The notes under the pieces: model-generated
Told to the model about the DNA's origin: nothing
The model's input: the letters and a program-made list of their open reading frames with translations, nothing else
Database searches by the model: none
In this document: one piece after another, positions 1 through 10,296 of the stretch
How positions within the stretch are numbered: the first letter of the stretch is position 1
How the letters are laid out: every line of letters begins with the position of its first letter
Assembly (NCBI RefSeq): GCF_018619475.1
Contig: NZ_JAHFZG010000007.1
Coordinates: 104,395-168,394 of the forward strand
Origin: Rhodomicrobium sp. Az07
GTDB lineage: Bacteria; Pseudomonadota; Alphaproteobacteria; Rhizobiales; Rhodomicrobiaceae
Length of the DNA: 64,000 bases
Direction: 5' to 3'
Program-made: the position numbers and the translations under genes

Positions 1-531
1 CTCGTGCGTCAGGCCATCGCGAAGCAACTCCTCATTTACGAGGAGGGCATGGGCGCCGCGCCGCACTTCGTCGACGGCCACCAGCACGTGCATCATCTTC
101 CCGGTGTGGCGGAGGTTCTCGTCGACGTCCTGTCCGACCGTTACGCGGGCAATGCGCGGCTCATCGGCCTTCGCATCTGCACGCCTAAGATCAAGCGCGG
201 CACGAAGGCGGCGGTGATCGCGCGAACGGGGGCGGAGCGGCTGTCGAAGCTCGCCGAGGAGCACGGCCACATCACCAACACGGATTTCGCGGGCGTTTAC
301 GACTTCTCCGAAAAAGCGAGCCTTCCGCAGCTTTGGCAGGGATGGCTCGAAAGCGCGTCCGGCGCATGGCCTCTCATCATGTGCCACGTCGCCAAGCCGG
401 GCGGGGCCGATGGGGAAAGCGATCCCATCAGAGCCGCCCGCATCCGGGAATACGACTGGCTGCGAAGCCCGGCCTTCGCCGCTCTCAACCAGCGGGTTTC
501 GGCGAAACCGGCAGGCTGGCCTCAGGCCTGA
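1..531 (+). CDS. ChbG/HpnK-family carbohydrate deacetylase, 3' part
   Basis: The reading frame is open from the first base, so the N-terminus lies outside the window and about 176 codons are visible. The segment FVDGHQHVHH near the start of the visible part is the metal-binding His-rich motif of the YdjC/ChbG/HpnK polysaccharide-deacetylase fold, and a C-terminal stretch with PLIMCHV followed by an ExxWLxSPAF pattern is also typical. Members remove acetyl groups from N-acetylated sugars or from glycosylated lipids; HpnK itself belongs to hopanoid clusters. No hopanoid gene is visible here, so the substrate is open. Its last 47 bp overlap the end of the convergent gene on the other strand. Confidence 0.8.
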   Translation, partial: LVRQAIAKQLLIYEEGMGAAPHFVDGHQHVHHLPGVAEVLVDVLSDRYAGNARLIGLRICTPKIKRGTKAAVIARTGAERLSKLAEEHGHITNTDFAGVYDFSEKASLPQLWQGWLESASGAWPLIMCHVAKPGGADGESDPIRAARIREYDWLRSPAFAALNQRVSAKPAGWPQA

Positions 532-2881
532 TCCGCGGCGGACGGAGCGGCAGGCCCGGCTCAAGCGATTTCCCTTCTAGCCGCGCGCGGATTTCCCTGA
601 TCGCGCCTTCCACAGGTTTGAATTCGAACCGCACGAGATGCCTGCCCGCGGGCACCTGTATCGCCCGGAACAGCACATTCGCGCGGTAGATGTCGGCCGG
701 TTTGCCGTCGACCGTGCCGAACCACCAAGGATGCCAGTTGTCGTTCAGGACGACAAAGCCGGGGGCGGGCGTTTCCACTTCCACCTCGACGACCGTATTC
801 CGATAGGACTTGAGCGACGTCCGCGCCTCCGGCATCGACACGGGTTTGGGCGGCAGCACGACCATTTGCGGCCGTTCCGCGTGGAAAAGCACCGTGCGCC
901 GTAGATCGAAGACCGGCCAGCGGCCATCCTTCTTGAGCTGGGTGAAGTTCGCGGGCTGCCAGTCGAAGGCGAAAAGCACGCGCGGCATGGCGCGCGGGTT
1001 CTCGTAAATGTAGGCGTCTTTCGTGTGCCCGACGAGCTTCAGATCGCCCGGCTTCAACTGCTTGTCGAGGTGCTCGATGGGCGCATCGATAGCGATGTAG
1101 CGAATGCCCATCATGTCGGCGAGCGTCGAACGGTAGGACGGGAACAGCGGCGTGAACTCGCGCTGATAGGTTTCGGCGGTCGTTTCGACATCGCCCATCG
1201 CTTCCACGAATTCCGCGATGCGAAGCGGGTTGTAACCAAGCGAATGGTCGAAGTTGTGTACGAGGCTCGTGTTGGGCCATTCGAAGCCGAGGCCGACAAG
1301 TTCCACCCGGTCGCGCCGTGCCGATCCCGGCGGCTGCGCCAACCGCTCCTTCAGAAGCGCGAGCGTCTCGTTCTTCGTATCGACGCGCAACTCGTCATAG
1401 GTGGACGGCGGCAGCGCGGTCGAACGATTCGGGCCGTTGTTAAGGACGAGATCGGCCGTCATGAAACCGCCAAGCGCGAGGACCGCCAGCGCGCCCTGCC
1501 CTGCAACGGCATATCGGCGCGCGAAGACGAGCGTGCCCCAGGCAAGCGCGAAGACGGCGAGCGCCAGCGCAACCGGCTCCAGCGCGTCGAAGAAGTGCTG
1601 ATGAAAGGCCGCGACACCGAGGCCCGAAAGGCACAAGGCCCCGATCCCCAACGCGAGCCACTTCGCCTGCTCGCGCGTGAACTCATCCGCGCCGGAAAGG
1701 ACACGGTGCAGCATGTAGCCGCCAAGGATCGCCGTCATGGCACAGAGCGCATAGGTGGCGTCGGCGGGCCTGCGGAACATGTCCACGCCGGGCAGATAGT
1801 GATAGAGAAGCGTAAAAACGCCCGTGTAGCGGCCGAGCGCGTAAAGCAGCAGGCCCAGGATGGCGAGGCTGAAGAAGCGGATTTCGCGCTCGAAGATGCG
1901 CCCCTTGATAAAGCCGACGCCAAGCAGCAAAAGCACGGGCAGCGCGCCGATATAGAGCTGGCCCATGTTTTCCGTCATCGCAAGCCAATCGGCGGGCCAT
2001 TCGATGCTCGCCGGGCCCCAATAAGGCTCCTCGATCTTGACGCCGAAAAGATCGGGAATGAGCGTCGTCAGGAGCGACGCCGGATGCAGAGCACCGCGCG
2101 CGGCCTCGTCGAACGGGATTTCAGGGCGGTTCGAATGCTCCACGAAAAGGAAGGCAAGCACGATAGGCCCCGCCGCGATGAGCGTGGCCGCGATGGTTCC
2201 CCCGGCTAGCGGCAGGATGCTCTGGCGCACCGACTGCCAAAAGCGCGGCGCCGTCGCCCAGTAATGGACGGTATAGCCGAGCAGCACATAGGCGCCGATC
2301 AGCGCGATCTGTCCGGGCTGGATGATCATTCCCGAAGCCGCGACACCGGCGAGCGTGCCGTACAGGATCGATTTGCGGTCGAGCGCGCGCGCCAGAAGCC
2401 ACAGGCAGAGCATGAAGAACGCGAAGGCTTCGATCTGCGCGATGTGCTGGATGCGCCAGATCGCCGAGCCGCCAAACGCTGCCCCTAGCGCCGCCACCGT
2501 CGCCGCCGCCGGATGCCAGCCCCGGTCGCGGAACAGCATCAGAACCGAAAAAGCGGCGAGCCCCAGCAACAGAAAGCAATAGAAATCGAGTTGCCGGAAG
2601 CTCGGGGCGGGGTCAAGATAGGCGAGAAGGAAGGCGGGCGAAAAAATCAGCGACTGCGGATCGGCGATCTGTGGCGATCCGCCGAAGACGTTCGGTGCCC
2701 AGAACGGCGACTGCCCCGTATGGAGAGCGTTGGCCAGAAACTGAAGCTGAGGCTGGAAATGCGCCTTTGCGTCATAGGGGATGGTCACCTCCCCCGACAG
2801 CCAAGGCCATGAGAACGCGAGCCAGCCGATCGCCACCGCGATGAGCGCCCCGATGTAGCCGCCGAGATGCCGTAACTTCAT
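485..2881 (-). CDS. YfhO-like multi-pass membrane protein
   Basis: This is a protein of about 798 residues with a hydrophobic N-terminal two thirds containing a dozen or so membrane segments, and a soluble C-terminal domain of roughly 200 residues. The first segment after the chosen start is followed by a loop with the IPYDAKAHFQPQ pattern seen in the YfhO family (large membrane proteins often linked to glycosylation of cell-wall polymers or lipids). The open frame extends 66 codons upstream, but that extension is charged and unlike the family, so I start at MKLRHLGG. It is convergent with, and overlaps, the deacetylase gene, which may reflect a shared envelope-glycan role. The substrate is unknown. 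Confidence 0.7.
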   Translation of the reverse strand: MKLRHLGGYIGALIAVAIGWLAFSWPWLSGEVTIPYDAKAHFQPQLQFLANALHTGQSPFWAPNVFGGSPQIADPQSLIFSPAFLLAYLDPAPSFRQLDFYCFLLLGLAAFSVLMLFRDRGWHPAAATVAALGAAFGGSAIWRIQHIAQIEAFAFFMLCLWLLARALDRKSILYGTLAGVAASGMIIQPGQIALIGAYVLLGYTVHYWATAPRFWQSVRQSILPLAGGTIAATLIAAGPIVLAFLFVEHSNRPEIPFDEAARGALHPASLLTTLIPDLFGVKIEEPYWGPASIEWPADWLAMTENMGQLYIGALPVLLLLGVGFIKGRIFEREIRFFSLAILGLLLYALGRYTGVFTLLYHYLPGVDMFRRPADATYALCAMTAILGGYMLHRVLSGADEFTREQAKWLALGIGALCLSGLGVAAFHQHFFDALEPVALALAVFALAWGTLVFARRYAVAGQGALAVLALGGFMTADLVLNNGPNRSTALPPSTYDELRVDTKNETLALLKERLAQPPGSARRDRVELVGLGFEWPNTSLVHNFDHSLGYNPLRIAEFVEAMGDVETTAETYQREFTPLFPSYRSTLADMMGIRYIAIDAPIEHLDKQLKPGDLKLVGHTKDAYIYENPRAMPRVLFAFDWQPANFTQLKKDGRWPVFDLRRTVLFHAERPQMVVLPPKPVSMPEARTSLKSYRNTVVEVEVETPAPGFVVLNDNWHPWWFGTVDGKPADIYRANVLFRAIQVPAGRHLVRFEFKPVEGAIREIRARLEGKSLEPGLPLRPPRIRPEASLPVSPKPAG

Positions 2882-3167
2882 TGACTGCCGATCCCGAAAT
2901 GAAAGATGCGCGCTTCTATGCAACCTCAATTTGTTCTTTTTTGTGAAAGCTTGCGCCTCGCGAATGGTCTGGCGGCGGGTGTAGCTTTCGAATTCGACGT
3001 TTGAGCGAAAGCTCTCAGAAACCGGAGACAATGCCAAATTCGCTCCACGAGAGCCCGTTCCGATCTGATTTCGATTCAATCAGATCGGATCCGGCTTTAG
3101 CCATTACGTCGAATGAATTCAGCTGGGTTGAACCGACTCGATTTGCCTCGGAGGGCTCCACCGCCGT

Positions 3168-3779
3168 TTATACGCCATCGCCCGACGTCTCGGCGCCTGC
3201 GACGCCGGTCTTGCCAAGCGGTTGCCAAATTGCTGATGCACCAGACATCCACTCGCGGCGCAGGATGGCGTATTGCATGGTGTTTTCGTAGATCGGATTG
3301 CCCGCATCGTCCTTGGTGAACGATACGAACTCGACGAACACACCTTCCCGGCGCATGCCCAGCTTTTCGCAGAGGCGCTGCGAGGGCTTGTTGTGGTCTT
3401 CGACATAGGCATAAAGCCGGCGAAATCCCTTTGCCCGGAAAAGATGGTCGAGCAGGGCCCTTGCAGCTTCGAACGCATATCCGCGACCACCGAATTGCGG
3501 ATTGAGGTTCCAGCCGACCGAGGCCGTCTCGTCTTCCTCATCTTCTCCGGCGCCGCCGAACAGATCGCCGATGACCTGACCGGCCTGCTTCAGGCATATC
3601 GCCACGCAGCCCTCGTCGAGGGCGCGTTTCCTGACCTCGATCTCCGCCTCAGCCAGGTCTGCGAGCTTGAGCGAGAGGAAGCAGGGGGCGGTAGGCGCGC
3701 GCAGATAAGCGAAGAGGTCCGCTGCATCGCCCTCCCGGAACGGCCTGAGGATCAGGCGCTCGGTCTCAATGATCTGCAT
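3168..3779 (-). CDS. GNAT-family N-acetyltransferase (RimJ/RimL type)
   Basis: The 203-residue protein starts with IETERLILRPF, the typical opening of RimJ/RimL-like GNAT enzymes, which move an acetyl group from acetyl-CoA to an amine, often a protein N-terminus or an antibiotic. The middle has the GWNLNPQFGGRGYAFEA acetyl-CoA loop (a Q/RxxGxG/A variant), followed by A-ALLDHLF and a C-terminal SQRLCEKLGMRREG segment, also standard for the family. The acceptor is unknown. It may be preceded in the same transcript by a very short membrane-protein frame that ends 3 bp before this start. Confidence 0.85.
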   Translation of the reverse strand: MQIIETERLILRPFREGDAADLFAYLRAPTAPCFLSLKLADLAEAEIEVRKRALDEGCVAICLKQAGQVIGDLFGGAGEDEEDETASVGWNLNPQFGGRGYAFEAARALLDHLFRAKGFRRLYAYVEDHNKPSQRLCEKLGMRREGVFVEFVSFTKDDAGNPIYENTMQYAILRREWMSGASAIWQPLGKTGVAGAETSGDGV

Positions 3780-3782
3780 GTC

Positions 3783-3965
3783 CTATACTCTGGAAAAGGC
3801 TGTCAATGATGACGCACGGGAAAGGCTACGATACCCGGCGAGGGTGAGGAATACCACGACCGCCAGCATCGCGATCACCCCGGCAGCCGTCGTCAGGAGG
3901 ACCGTGTGCGTTTGGGTGAAGGCGGCCTTGCCTGCCTCGATCAATGCCGCATAAAGGATTCGCAC
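3783..3965 (-). CDS. Possible small single-span membrane protein
   Basis: A 60-codon frame with a GTG start encodes one clear hydrophobic segment of about 20 residues (VLLTTAAGVIAMLAVVVFLT) followed by basic residues. It stops 3 bp before the acetyltransferase start, which would allow translational coupling. There is no recognisable family and only a weak ribosome-binding site, so this may be a chance frame. Confidence 0.3.
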   Translation of the reverse strand: MRILYAALIEAGKAAFTQTHTVLLTTAAGVIAMLAVVVFLTLAGYRSLSRASSLTAFSRV

Positions 3966-4393
3966 CTCGAACGCCGGACACCCGGCATTGTGACGCTGTC
4001 TTGAACCGTAGCAAAGAACTCGCGTCTCAGTGATGCCGTTTTCCCCTGCACCGGCGAAGAAAAGGCGTTCGTCTGCCGACTGCCTGTCTGGGCCGGGTCA
4101 AATCGTGCCAGTTCGCCTGCCTCGCTCCATCTTGCTCCACATGGAATATGTCCTTATTTCATCGGGATAACTTGTTTTTCTTCAATGAGTTATCGTGTTG
4201 CCGCGTCGCGGTTTATTCAAATTGAACCGCGGGTCTTAGCAGCGTGAAAGCAGTGGCTTATCCCTCTACGGCATTTCACTTGACCCTGACGCGCAAGCGC
4301 GCAGTTTGATGCGTAATTGATCGGGCTTATCGGTTTATAGCGTCTGATAGCTCACCGAGTTGTTCAACTCTCCTGTATGGATTTCGAGAGGTG
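3966..4393. other. Intergenic region between divergent genes
   Basis: No gene is supported in this 428 bp stretch. It is less GC-rich than its surroundings around 4140-4230 and must hold the promoter of the hybrid histidine kinase. The only clear structure is an inverted repeat at 4207-4231, listed separately. Confidence 0.6.
4207..4231. repeat. Inverted repeat upstream of the hybrid histidine kinase
   Basis: The arms CGCGGTT (4207-4213) and AACCGCG (4225-4231) are exactly complementary over 7 bp, and the 11-base spacer contains TTCAA followed by the start of TTGAA. There is no T-run, so this is more likely an operator or an mRNA leader hairpin than a terminator. It sits about 160 bp before the kinase start. 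Confidence 0.45.
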
Positions 4394-6382
4394 ATGATCC
4401 TGCAAACCCTTGCAAGGGAAGACCTGTGCGCTCCGCCGGATGACAGCATGCAAGATGCTGTCGTCGTGACGGACGAGACAGGCAAATTCCTCTGGGCCAA
4501 CGCGGGCTTCGCGCGGCTCACCGGAGTTCCCCCGCACGAAATTGCCGCGCGCACACCATCGTCGCTGCTGCTGTCGCCCGGCATGAACAGCAATGCGGTG
4601 GCGGCCGCGCTTCTGCATGCGCTCGAAGCGCAAGAGCCGGTCAAGACGCAGGTTCTGGGCGAAAGACGGGGCGTTCCCGTCTGGTTCGACCTCGAAGTGA
4701 TGCCGCTTCTGGACGCGGACGCGCGTATTCGCGGGTTCGTCGCCATCCAGCGCGACATAACTTTTTGCGTCGGCAGGGATTGCGATGTCACCAGGGCCGT
4801 GCTCGGAAGCAGCAAGGCCGAGGGACGCTTGCGCGCCGCGGTCGAGGCCATCTCGGACGGATTTGCCATTTACGATGAAAACGATCGACTGCTCATCGCC
4901 AACGAGGCGTTCAGCAAGCTTCATGAAGGCATCGAAGACGCTCTCGGCCCTGGAGCGTCGTTCGAAGAATTGTTGCGAAGCACGCTAGCGGAAGGGTTGA
5001 TCGATATCGGCGATGAAAGTCCCCAGCGCTGGCTCGACCGTCAGCTTGCGGCCTCCAGACACGCTTTTTCAGAAATGCACATGCGGTTCGCCAACGGCTG
5101 CTGGATGTCGCGTCGCCACAAGCGGATGGAGAACAACGAAACCGTTCGCATATGGACCGATATCAGCTCGCTGAAACGTCAACAGGCCGAGCTTGAGGAC
5201 GCGCGCGTGCGCGCCGAGTCGGCCGACAGGGCGAAAAGCCAGTTCCTCACGAACATGAGCCATGAAATGCGGACGCCCATGAACGGCATCATCGGCTTCA
5301 ACGAGCTGCTGCTTCAGGGCAATTTGAGCGACACGCAGCGCGACTACGCGACGCTGATCCAATCGTCGTCCAAGTCGCTCATGTCGCTCATCGACGAGAT
5401 CCTCGATCTCGGCAAGATCGAGCGTGGCACGCTCGAAATCCAGAGCGCGCCGTTCAAGCTGAATGAGCTGATTTCCGCTGCGCGCTCGCTTCAGGCGCTG
5501 GCCGAGGAAAAGGCGCTCGGCTTGAAGATTTGCAGTTCCCTGCCGTCGCAGACGATCGCCATCGGCGACGCGGAGCGTATTCGCCAGATCCTCGTCAACC
5601 TGCTCGGCAACGCGATCAAGTTCACCGAAACGGGCGAGGTGACGCTATCGATCGCGGGCGATGACAATGGGTTGGCCCTTACCGTCAGCGATACGGGGCC
5701 TGGCATCGCCGCCGATCGGGTTCGCAAGATTTTCAATCGCTTCTATCAGGACGATAACCTTTGCTCCGGCAAGGTTCAGGGCAGCGGCCTCGGCCTTGCC
5801 ATCGCGAAGGAACTCACCGAACTGATGGGGGGCACAATCACGGTCGCGAGCGAGCGCGGACAAGGGGCGACGTTCCGGGTGTGGCTGCCGCTCTGGCTCG
5901 ACAACGATCAGGCGCAATTACCCGCCGCGCTGGGCGGCGCGGGCGCGGAGGAGTCGGCGCGACTCACGCCGTGCGTCTACGACGTGCTCGTTGCGGAAGA
6001 CCACCCGATCAATCTCAAGCTTGCGCTCGCGCTTCTGCAAGCGGCCGGATGCGAGACTCACTCGGCCGAGAACGGTCAGCAGGTGCTCCTGAAGCTCGAA
6101 AAGCGCGATTACGATCTCATTATCATGGATAGCCAGATGCCCATCATGAATGGCGTCGAAGCCATCAGGATCATCCGTCACCGGCTCGACTGGAAGCGGG
6201 ACATCCCGATCCTGTCGCTCACCGCCGATGCGATGAAGGGAGCTGAAGCATATCACGCGTCCGCAGGGGCGGACGGGTATATGGCCAAACCGCTGAAAAG
6301 CGATTGTTTCATCTCGACGGTTAAGCGACTGGCGGAGCGGGGCCGCGATCTTCGTCTTCGCAATCAGGAGAAGGCCGCCTGA
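4394..6382 (+). CDS. PAS-domain hybrid sensor histidine kinase / response regulator
   Basis: A 662-residue soluble hybrid kinase without membrane segments. Domain order: PAS domain (about 15-125), a second PAS-like domain opening with the [10 protein letters not shown] motif (about 145-260), a short coiled coil, the HisKA dimerisation helix with [12 protein letters not shown] (phosphoacceptor His near residue 290), an HATPase domain with [16 protein letters not shown] and GSGLGLA boxes, and a C-terminal receiver domain with ED near 536 and the phosphoacceptor in LIIMDSQMP near 579. It probably senses a cytoplasmic signal and passes phosphate to an unlinked Hpt protein, since no Hpt or output gene is adjacent. 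A GTG one codon upstream is an alternative start. Confidence 0.92.
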   Translation: MILQTLAREDLCAPPDDSMQDAVVVTDETGKFLWANAGFARLTGVPPHEIAARTPSSLLLSPGMNSNAVAAALLHALEAQEPVKTQVLGERRGVPVWFDLEVMPLLDADARIRGFVAIQRDITFCVGRDCDVTRAVLGSSKAEGRLRAAVEAISDGFAIYDENDRLLIANEAFSKLHEGIEDALGPGASFEELLRSTLAEGLIDIGDESPQRWLDRQLAASRHAFSEMHMRFANGCWMSRRHKRMENNETVRIWTDISSLKRQQAELEDARVRAESADRAKSQFLTNMSHEMRTPMNGIIGFNELLLQGNLSDTQRDYATLIQSSSKSLMSLIDEILDLGKIERGTLEIQSAPFKLNELISAARSLQALAEEKALGLKICSSLPSQTIAIGDAERIRQILVNLLGNAIKFTETGEVTLSIAGDDNGLALTVSDTGPGIAADRVRKIFNRFYQDDNLCSGKVQGSGLGLAIAKELTELMGGTITVASERGQGATFRVWLPLWLDNDQAQLPAALGGAGAEESARLTPCVYDVLVAEDHPINLKLALALLQAAGCETHSAENGQQVLLKLEKRDYDLIIMDSQMPIMNGVEAIRIIRHRLDWKRDIPILSLTADAMKGAEAYHASAGADGYMAKPLKSDCFISTVKRLAERGRDLRLRNQEKAA

Positions 6383-6479
6383 CGGATCGACGAACCGCCG
6401 TTGCGCACAGTGCGAAAATCGTGCAAAAAGGAGAAACGTAGCGAAAGCGCAGCCGCTCCTTATCCGCGAACGAGCCCTC

Positions 6480-6845
6480 ATGACCGAACTGCTTCAGCAA
6501 TATTTTCCGCTTGTCATCTTCCTTGGCGTTTCGCTCATCATCGGGCTTGGCCTGCTCGTCGCGCCGTTTTTTGTCGCACCGAACAACCCGGACCCGGAGA
6601 AGGTCGCCGCGTATGAATGCGGCTTCCCGGCTTTCGACGACGCGCGCATGAAGTTTGACGTGCGGTTCTATCTGGTGGCGATCCTGTTCATTATCTTCGA
6701 CCTCGAAGTGGCCTTCCTGTTCCCTTGGGCGGTCGCGTTCAAGGAGGCCGGTGTCGCCGGTTTCTGGGCGATGATGGTGTTTCTTGCGGTGCTCACCATC
6801 GGCTTCATCTACGAATGGAAGAAGGGCGCCCTCGACTGGGACTGA
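6480..6845 (+). CDS. nuoA: NADH-quinone oxidoreductase subunit A
   Basis: The 121-residue membrane subunit of respiratory complex I has three hydrophobic segments and the conserved loop with [16 protein letters not shown] followed by [21 protein letters not shown], which marks the NuoA/ND3 family. It helps form the quinone-site and proton-channel junction. It opens the nuoABCDEF cluster, with about 95 bp between it and nuoB. Length is normal for an alphaproteobacterial NuoA. Confidence 0.96.
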   Translation: MTELLQQYFPLVIFLGVSLIIGLGLLVAPFFVAPNNPDPEKVAAYECGFPAFDDARMKFDVRFYLVAILFIIFDLEVAFLFPWAVAFKEAGVAGFWAMMVFLAVLTIGFIYEWKKGALDWD

Positions 6846-6940
6846 GCCGCCGCGTCATTTCGCCTTGTGTCAAAAACCGCTTGGCGTTTGCCTCCATCTC
6901 GCCATATATCGCTCATGGTTAAGCGCTCAACGTTGGATCG

Positions 6941-7495
6941 ATGATCACGCCCGGATTTCCCCAGCCCTTTTATGACACGCCCGGTCGCGCCCAAGCCGGA
7001 GCGGCCGTCGATTTCGACGGATTGAACGCGCAGCTTGCGGACAAGGGGTTCCTCGTCACAAGCACGGAAGACGTCATCAACTGGGCGCGCACCGGCTCGC
7101 TCATGTGGATGACGTTCGGCCTCGCCTGCTGTGCCGTGGAAATGATCCAGGTGTCGATGCCGCGCTACGATCTGGAGCGTTTCGGCACGGCTCCGCGTGC
7201 AAGCCCGCGCCAGTCCGATCTGATGATCGTGGCGGGCACGCTGTGCAACAAGATGGCGCCCGCGCTCCGTAAGGTCTACGACCAGATGCCGGAGCCGCGC
7301 TACGTGATCTCGATGGGCTCCTGCGCCAATGGCGGCGGCTATTATCACTATTCCTATTCGGTGGTGCGCGGCTGCGACCGCATCGTGCCGGTGGATGTCT
7401 ACATTCCCGGCTGCCCGCCGTCGGCCGAAGCGCTGCTTTACGGCATCATGCTGCTTCAGAAGAAAATCCGCCGCACCGGCACGATTGAACGATAG
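6941..7495 (+). CDS. nuoB: NADH-quinone oxidoreductase subunit B
   Basis: This 184-residue peripheral-arm subunit binds iron-sulfur cluster N2, the last centre before quinone. The ligands are visible: the double cysteine in [10 protein letters not shown], the cysteine in [10 protein letters not shown] and the cysteine in [10 protein letters not shown]. The [14 protein letters not shown] stretch is also family-specific. It lies 8 bp upstream of nuoC in the same operon. The 5' end has a weak ribosome-binding site, but the start fits the family length. Confidence 0.97.
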   Translation: MITPGFPQPFYDTPGRAQAGAAVDFDGLNAQLADKGFLVTSTEDVINWARTGSLMWMTFGLACCAVEMIQVSMPRYDLERFGTAPRASPRQSDLMIVAGTLCNKMAPALRKVYDQMPEPRYVISMGSCANGGGYYHYSYSVVRGCDRIVPVDVYIPGCPPSAEALLYGIMLLQKKIRRTGTIER

Positions 7496-7503
7496 GCGAA
7501 TCG

Positions 7504-8121
7504 ATGACGAACACGGCGAAGCTCGAAGCGCTGGCCGAAGCCCTGAAAGGCGCTTTCCCCGAAGGCGTCACGGAGACGCGGTTCGCGTTCGGCGAGTTGA
7601 CGGCGATCGTGGATCGCGCCGGCATTCCCGCCATCGCCGAGTTCCTGCGCGACGATCCCGCGTGGCGCTTCACCATCCTTATCGACATCTGCGGCGCGGA
7701 TTACCCGGAGCGATCCGAGCGCTTCGAGGTGGTCTACCACTTCCTGAGCGTCTACCAGAATTTGCGCGTGAGGCTGAAAACCGCAACTGATGCGGCTTCT
7801 CCGGTGCCGAGCCTCGTCGGGGTGTTTCCCGCCGCGAACTGGTTCGAGCGCGAAGCCTACGATCTCTACGGCATCCTGTTCGAAGGCCATCCCGACCTTC
7901 GACGCATCCTCACCGACTACGGTTTCCGCGGCCATCCGCTGCGCAAGGACTTCCCCCTTACCGGTTTTGTCGAAGTGCGCTACGACGAAGAGCAGAAGCG
8001 CGTCGTCTACGAGCCGGTGAAGCTTCCGCAGGAATTCCGCAGCTTCGACTTCCTCTCGCCGTGGGAAGGGGCGGACTATCCGCTCCCGGGCGACGAGAAG
8101 GCGACAAAAGACGTGCGATGA
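7504..8121 (+). CDS. nuoC: NADH-quinone oxidoreductase subunit C
   Basis: The 205-residue 30-kDa subunit of complex I carries the family signature in its last third: an ERExYDLYG motif, then [14 protein letters not shown] and [18 protein letters not shown]. It is a stand-alone NuoC, not the fused NuoCD of enterobacteria. It follows nuoB by 8 bp. The usual next gene, nuoD, is displaced here by an inserted gene of about 650 bp. Confidence 0.96.
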   Translation: MTNTAKLEALAEALKGAFPEGVTETRFAFGELTAIVDRAGIPAIAEFLRDDPAWRFTILIDICGADYPERSERFEVVYHFLSVYQNLRVRLKTATDAASPVPSLVGVFPAANWFEREAYDLYGILFEGHPDLRRILTDYGFRGHPLRKDFPLTGFVEVRYDEEQKRVVYEPVKLPQEFRSFDFLSPWEGADYPLPGDEKATKDVR

Positions 8122-8234
8122 GATGTTTCGCCAAGGCGTTGGCCTGTATAACGCTGAAAGGCTGAAGTTTCCATCTTGTTTACATTTCCGCTCTGGCCCC
8201 TTAGAACGTCATTGTTGCGGGCTTGGAGGGTGTG

Positions 8235-8888
8235 ATGGCGATTGGCGAAACGAGCATGCCGAAAAACACGGGCTGGGGGCCGCAAAGCCGACATCGTCAA
8301 AGCTGGCATGACAGAAGCATTTTTGCGGCTCGTCTCCTCCGTGCCGGAGATGTCGTCTGCGACCTCGGTGCCGGTTCGCAATCGTTCAAACAGGTCTTGC
8401 CGGCAGGAGTCGGATATGTCCCTGTTGATTGCGTTGATGCCATCCCCGGCACTTATGTCGCGGATTTCAACCAATCGGCGTTCGCGCTTCCTGATGCGCC
8501 GTATAACGTGCTGACAGCATTAGGCTTGATCAACTGGCTGGACGATCCGCAGCGCTTTCTTTCGCGCCTCTGCAAGCTGGCAGACGGCAAGTTCTTCATT
8601 TTTACCTACGACCTGTGGCCAAGCAAAAAGAACACGCCGGGCCTCTCTCATCCAGAGATCGGCACGTTGGAAAGCGCTGTCTATTTGTTTTCGCCTTATA
8701 TCCGCAATCTAACTCCAATTATAGTCTATCGCCGCCGCGTTTTGTTCTCAGGGACTTTAGGACTTGGCGAGGCATGCCACAGTGTTCTCCCGTCTACGAC
8801 AAAAATATATTTAAGATATCTCCGTCCGCAGGAGTATATTTTAATGAAGTTTTTTGGGCTGGACATGATGCCCCGGCGGCTTGCATAA
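8235..8888 (+). CDS. SAM-methyltransferase-like protein inserted between nuoC and nuoD
   Basis: A protein of about 217 residues with a Rossmann-type motif I ([12 protein letters not shown]), a following acidic position in the VPVDCVDA strand, and a motif-IV-like [13 protein letters not shown] segment, which together suggest a class I SAM-dependent methyltransferase or an inactive relative. The start at 8235 is supported by GGAGGG five bases upstream. The 3' half is clearly richer in A and T than its neighbours and uses codons such as TTA and ATA that are rare around it, suggesting horizontal acquisition. It sits in the nuo reading direction, 41 bp before nuoD, so it is probably co-transcribed. 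The substrate is unknown and a complex I role is not implied. Confidence 0.6.
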   Translation: MAIGETSMPKNTGWGPQSRHRQSWHDRSIFAARLLRAGDVVCDLGAGSQSFKQVLPAGVGYVPVDCVDAIPGTYVADFNQSAFALPDAPYNVLTALGLINWLDDPQRFLSRLCKLADGKFFIFTYDLWPSKKNTPGLSHPEIGTLESAVYLFSPYIRNLTPIIVYRRRVLFSGTLGLGEACHSVLPSTTKIYLRYLRPQEYILMKFFGLDMMPRRLA

Positions 8889-8929
8889 GTGTCAGGTTAA
8901 GAACCCCACTTCAAGACGAGCTGAGAGAG

Positions 8930-10177
8930 ATGGCTGACGGCAGCGGCGCGGTAAGCGAGGCCTACAAGGTGGAAACGAAAAGCCAGGAGCGTCCGCCGGA
9001 GAACCGTAACTTCACGATCAATTTCGGGCCGCAGCATCCGGCCGCGCACGGCGTGCTCCGGCTGATCCTCGAACTCGACGGCGAGGTCGTGCATCGCGTC
9101 GATCCGCATATCGGACTGCTCCATCGCGGCACCGAGAAGCTGATCGAGCACAAGACCTATCTTCAGGCGATCCCCTATTTCGACCGGCTCGACTACGTCG
9201 CACCGATGAATCAGGAGCACGCTTTCTGCCTCGCGATCGAGAAGCTGCTCGGCGTGACGCCGCCGATTCGCGGCCAGCTTATCCGCGTGCTCTATTCGGA
9301 AATCGGCCGCATCCTCAACCATCTTCTGAACGTCACCACGTTCGCGCTCGACCTCGGCGCGCTGACGCCGCCCCTTTGGGGCTTCGAAGAGCGCGAAAAG
9401 CTGATGGTATTCTATGAGCGCGCGAGCGGTTCGCGGCTTCACGCCAATTATTTCCGGCCCGGCGGCGTTCATCAGGATCTGCCGCAGGCGCTTGTCGACG
9501 ATATCGAGGCGTGGTGCGACAGCTTCCTCAAGGTGCTGGGCGACCTCGATACGCTTCTGACCGATAACCGCATCTTCAAGCAGCGCACGGTGGATATCGG
9601 CGTCGTCAGCCTCGAAGATGCGATGGCCTACGGCTTTACCGGCACGATGCTGCGCGGCTCCGGCGCTGCCTGGGACTTGCGCAAGAGCCAGCCATACGAA
9701 TGCTACGCCGATCTCGACTTCGACATCCCGATCGGCAAGAACGGCGACAACTGGGACCGCTATCTCATCCGCATGGAAGAAATGCGCCAGTCCGTCCGCA
9801 TCATGAAGCAGTGCATCGAACGCATGAATTCGCCCGCCGGCAAGGGGCCGGTGCTGATCCGGAACAACAAGGTGGCGCCGCCGCGCCGCGAGGAGATGAA
9901 GCGCTCGATGGAGGCGCTCATCCATCACTTCAAGCTTTATACCGAAGGCTTTCGCGTGCCGGAAGGCGAGGTTTACGCCGCCGTCGAAGCACCGAAGGGC
10001 GAGTTCGGCGTCTATCTCGTGGCGGACGGCACCAACCAGCCATATCGCTGCAAGATCCGCGCGCCCGGCTTCCCGCATCTCGCCGCGATGGACTTTCTGT
10101 GCAAGGGGCACATGCTGGCGGACGTGGCGGCCATCCTCGGCAGCATCGATATCGTTTTCGGCGAGATCGACCGCTGA
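8930..10177 (+). CDS. nuoD: NADH-quinone oxidoreductase subunit D
   Basis: The 49-kDa subunit of complex I forms much of the quinone-binding cavity. The 415-residue product contains [14 protein letters not shown], the HRGTEKLIE motif, the [13 protein letters not shown] segment and the C-terminal C-IRAPGF-HLAAMD stretch. The frame stays open 105 codons upstream, but that part overlaps the preceding gene, and a GAGAGAG sequence lies just before the ATG at 8930. About 25 residues precede the conserved core, which is slightly long but normal. Confidence 0.97.
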   Translation: MADGSGAVSEAYKVETKSQERPPENRNFTINFGPQHPAAHGVLRLILELDGEVVHRVDPHIGLLHRGTEKLIEHKTYLQAIPYFDRLDYVAPMNQEHAFCLAIEKLLGVTPPIRGQLIRVLYSEIGRILNHLLNVTTFALDLGALTPPLWGFEEREKLMVFYERASGSRLHANYFRPGGVHQDLPQALVDDIEAWCDSFLKVLGDLDTLLTDNRIFKQRTVDIGVVSLEDAMAYGFTGTMLRGSGAAWDLRKSQPYECYADLDFDIPIGKNGDNWDRYLIRMEEMRQSVRIMKQCIERMNSPAGKGPVLIRNNKVAPPRREEMKRSMEALIHHFKLYTEGFRVPEGEVYAAVEAPKGEFGVYLVADGTNQPYRCKIRAPGFPHLAAMDFLCKGHMLADVAAILGSIDIVFGEIDR

Positions 10178-10296
10178 TCGCTGTTGCGGCGCGCAAACCG
10201 GCGTCGCACGCGTGCTTCGAGGCGAATTAGACGACGAGTCGGTGACGGGGCGCGCGGCGGCGCTTCGATGCGCGATAAATAAAGGGGGTCGGCGCG

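Noticed and set aside
1025..2209. Long plus-strand open frame opposite the YfhO-like gene
   Set aside because: It is an Arg/Gln/Glu-rich shadow of the real minus-strand gene, as are other long frames opposite dnaA, nuoD, gyrB, accC and cca.
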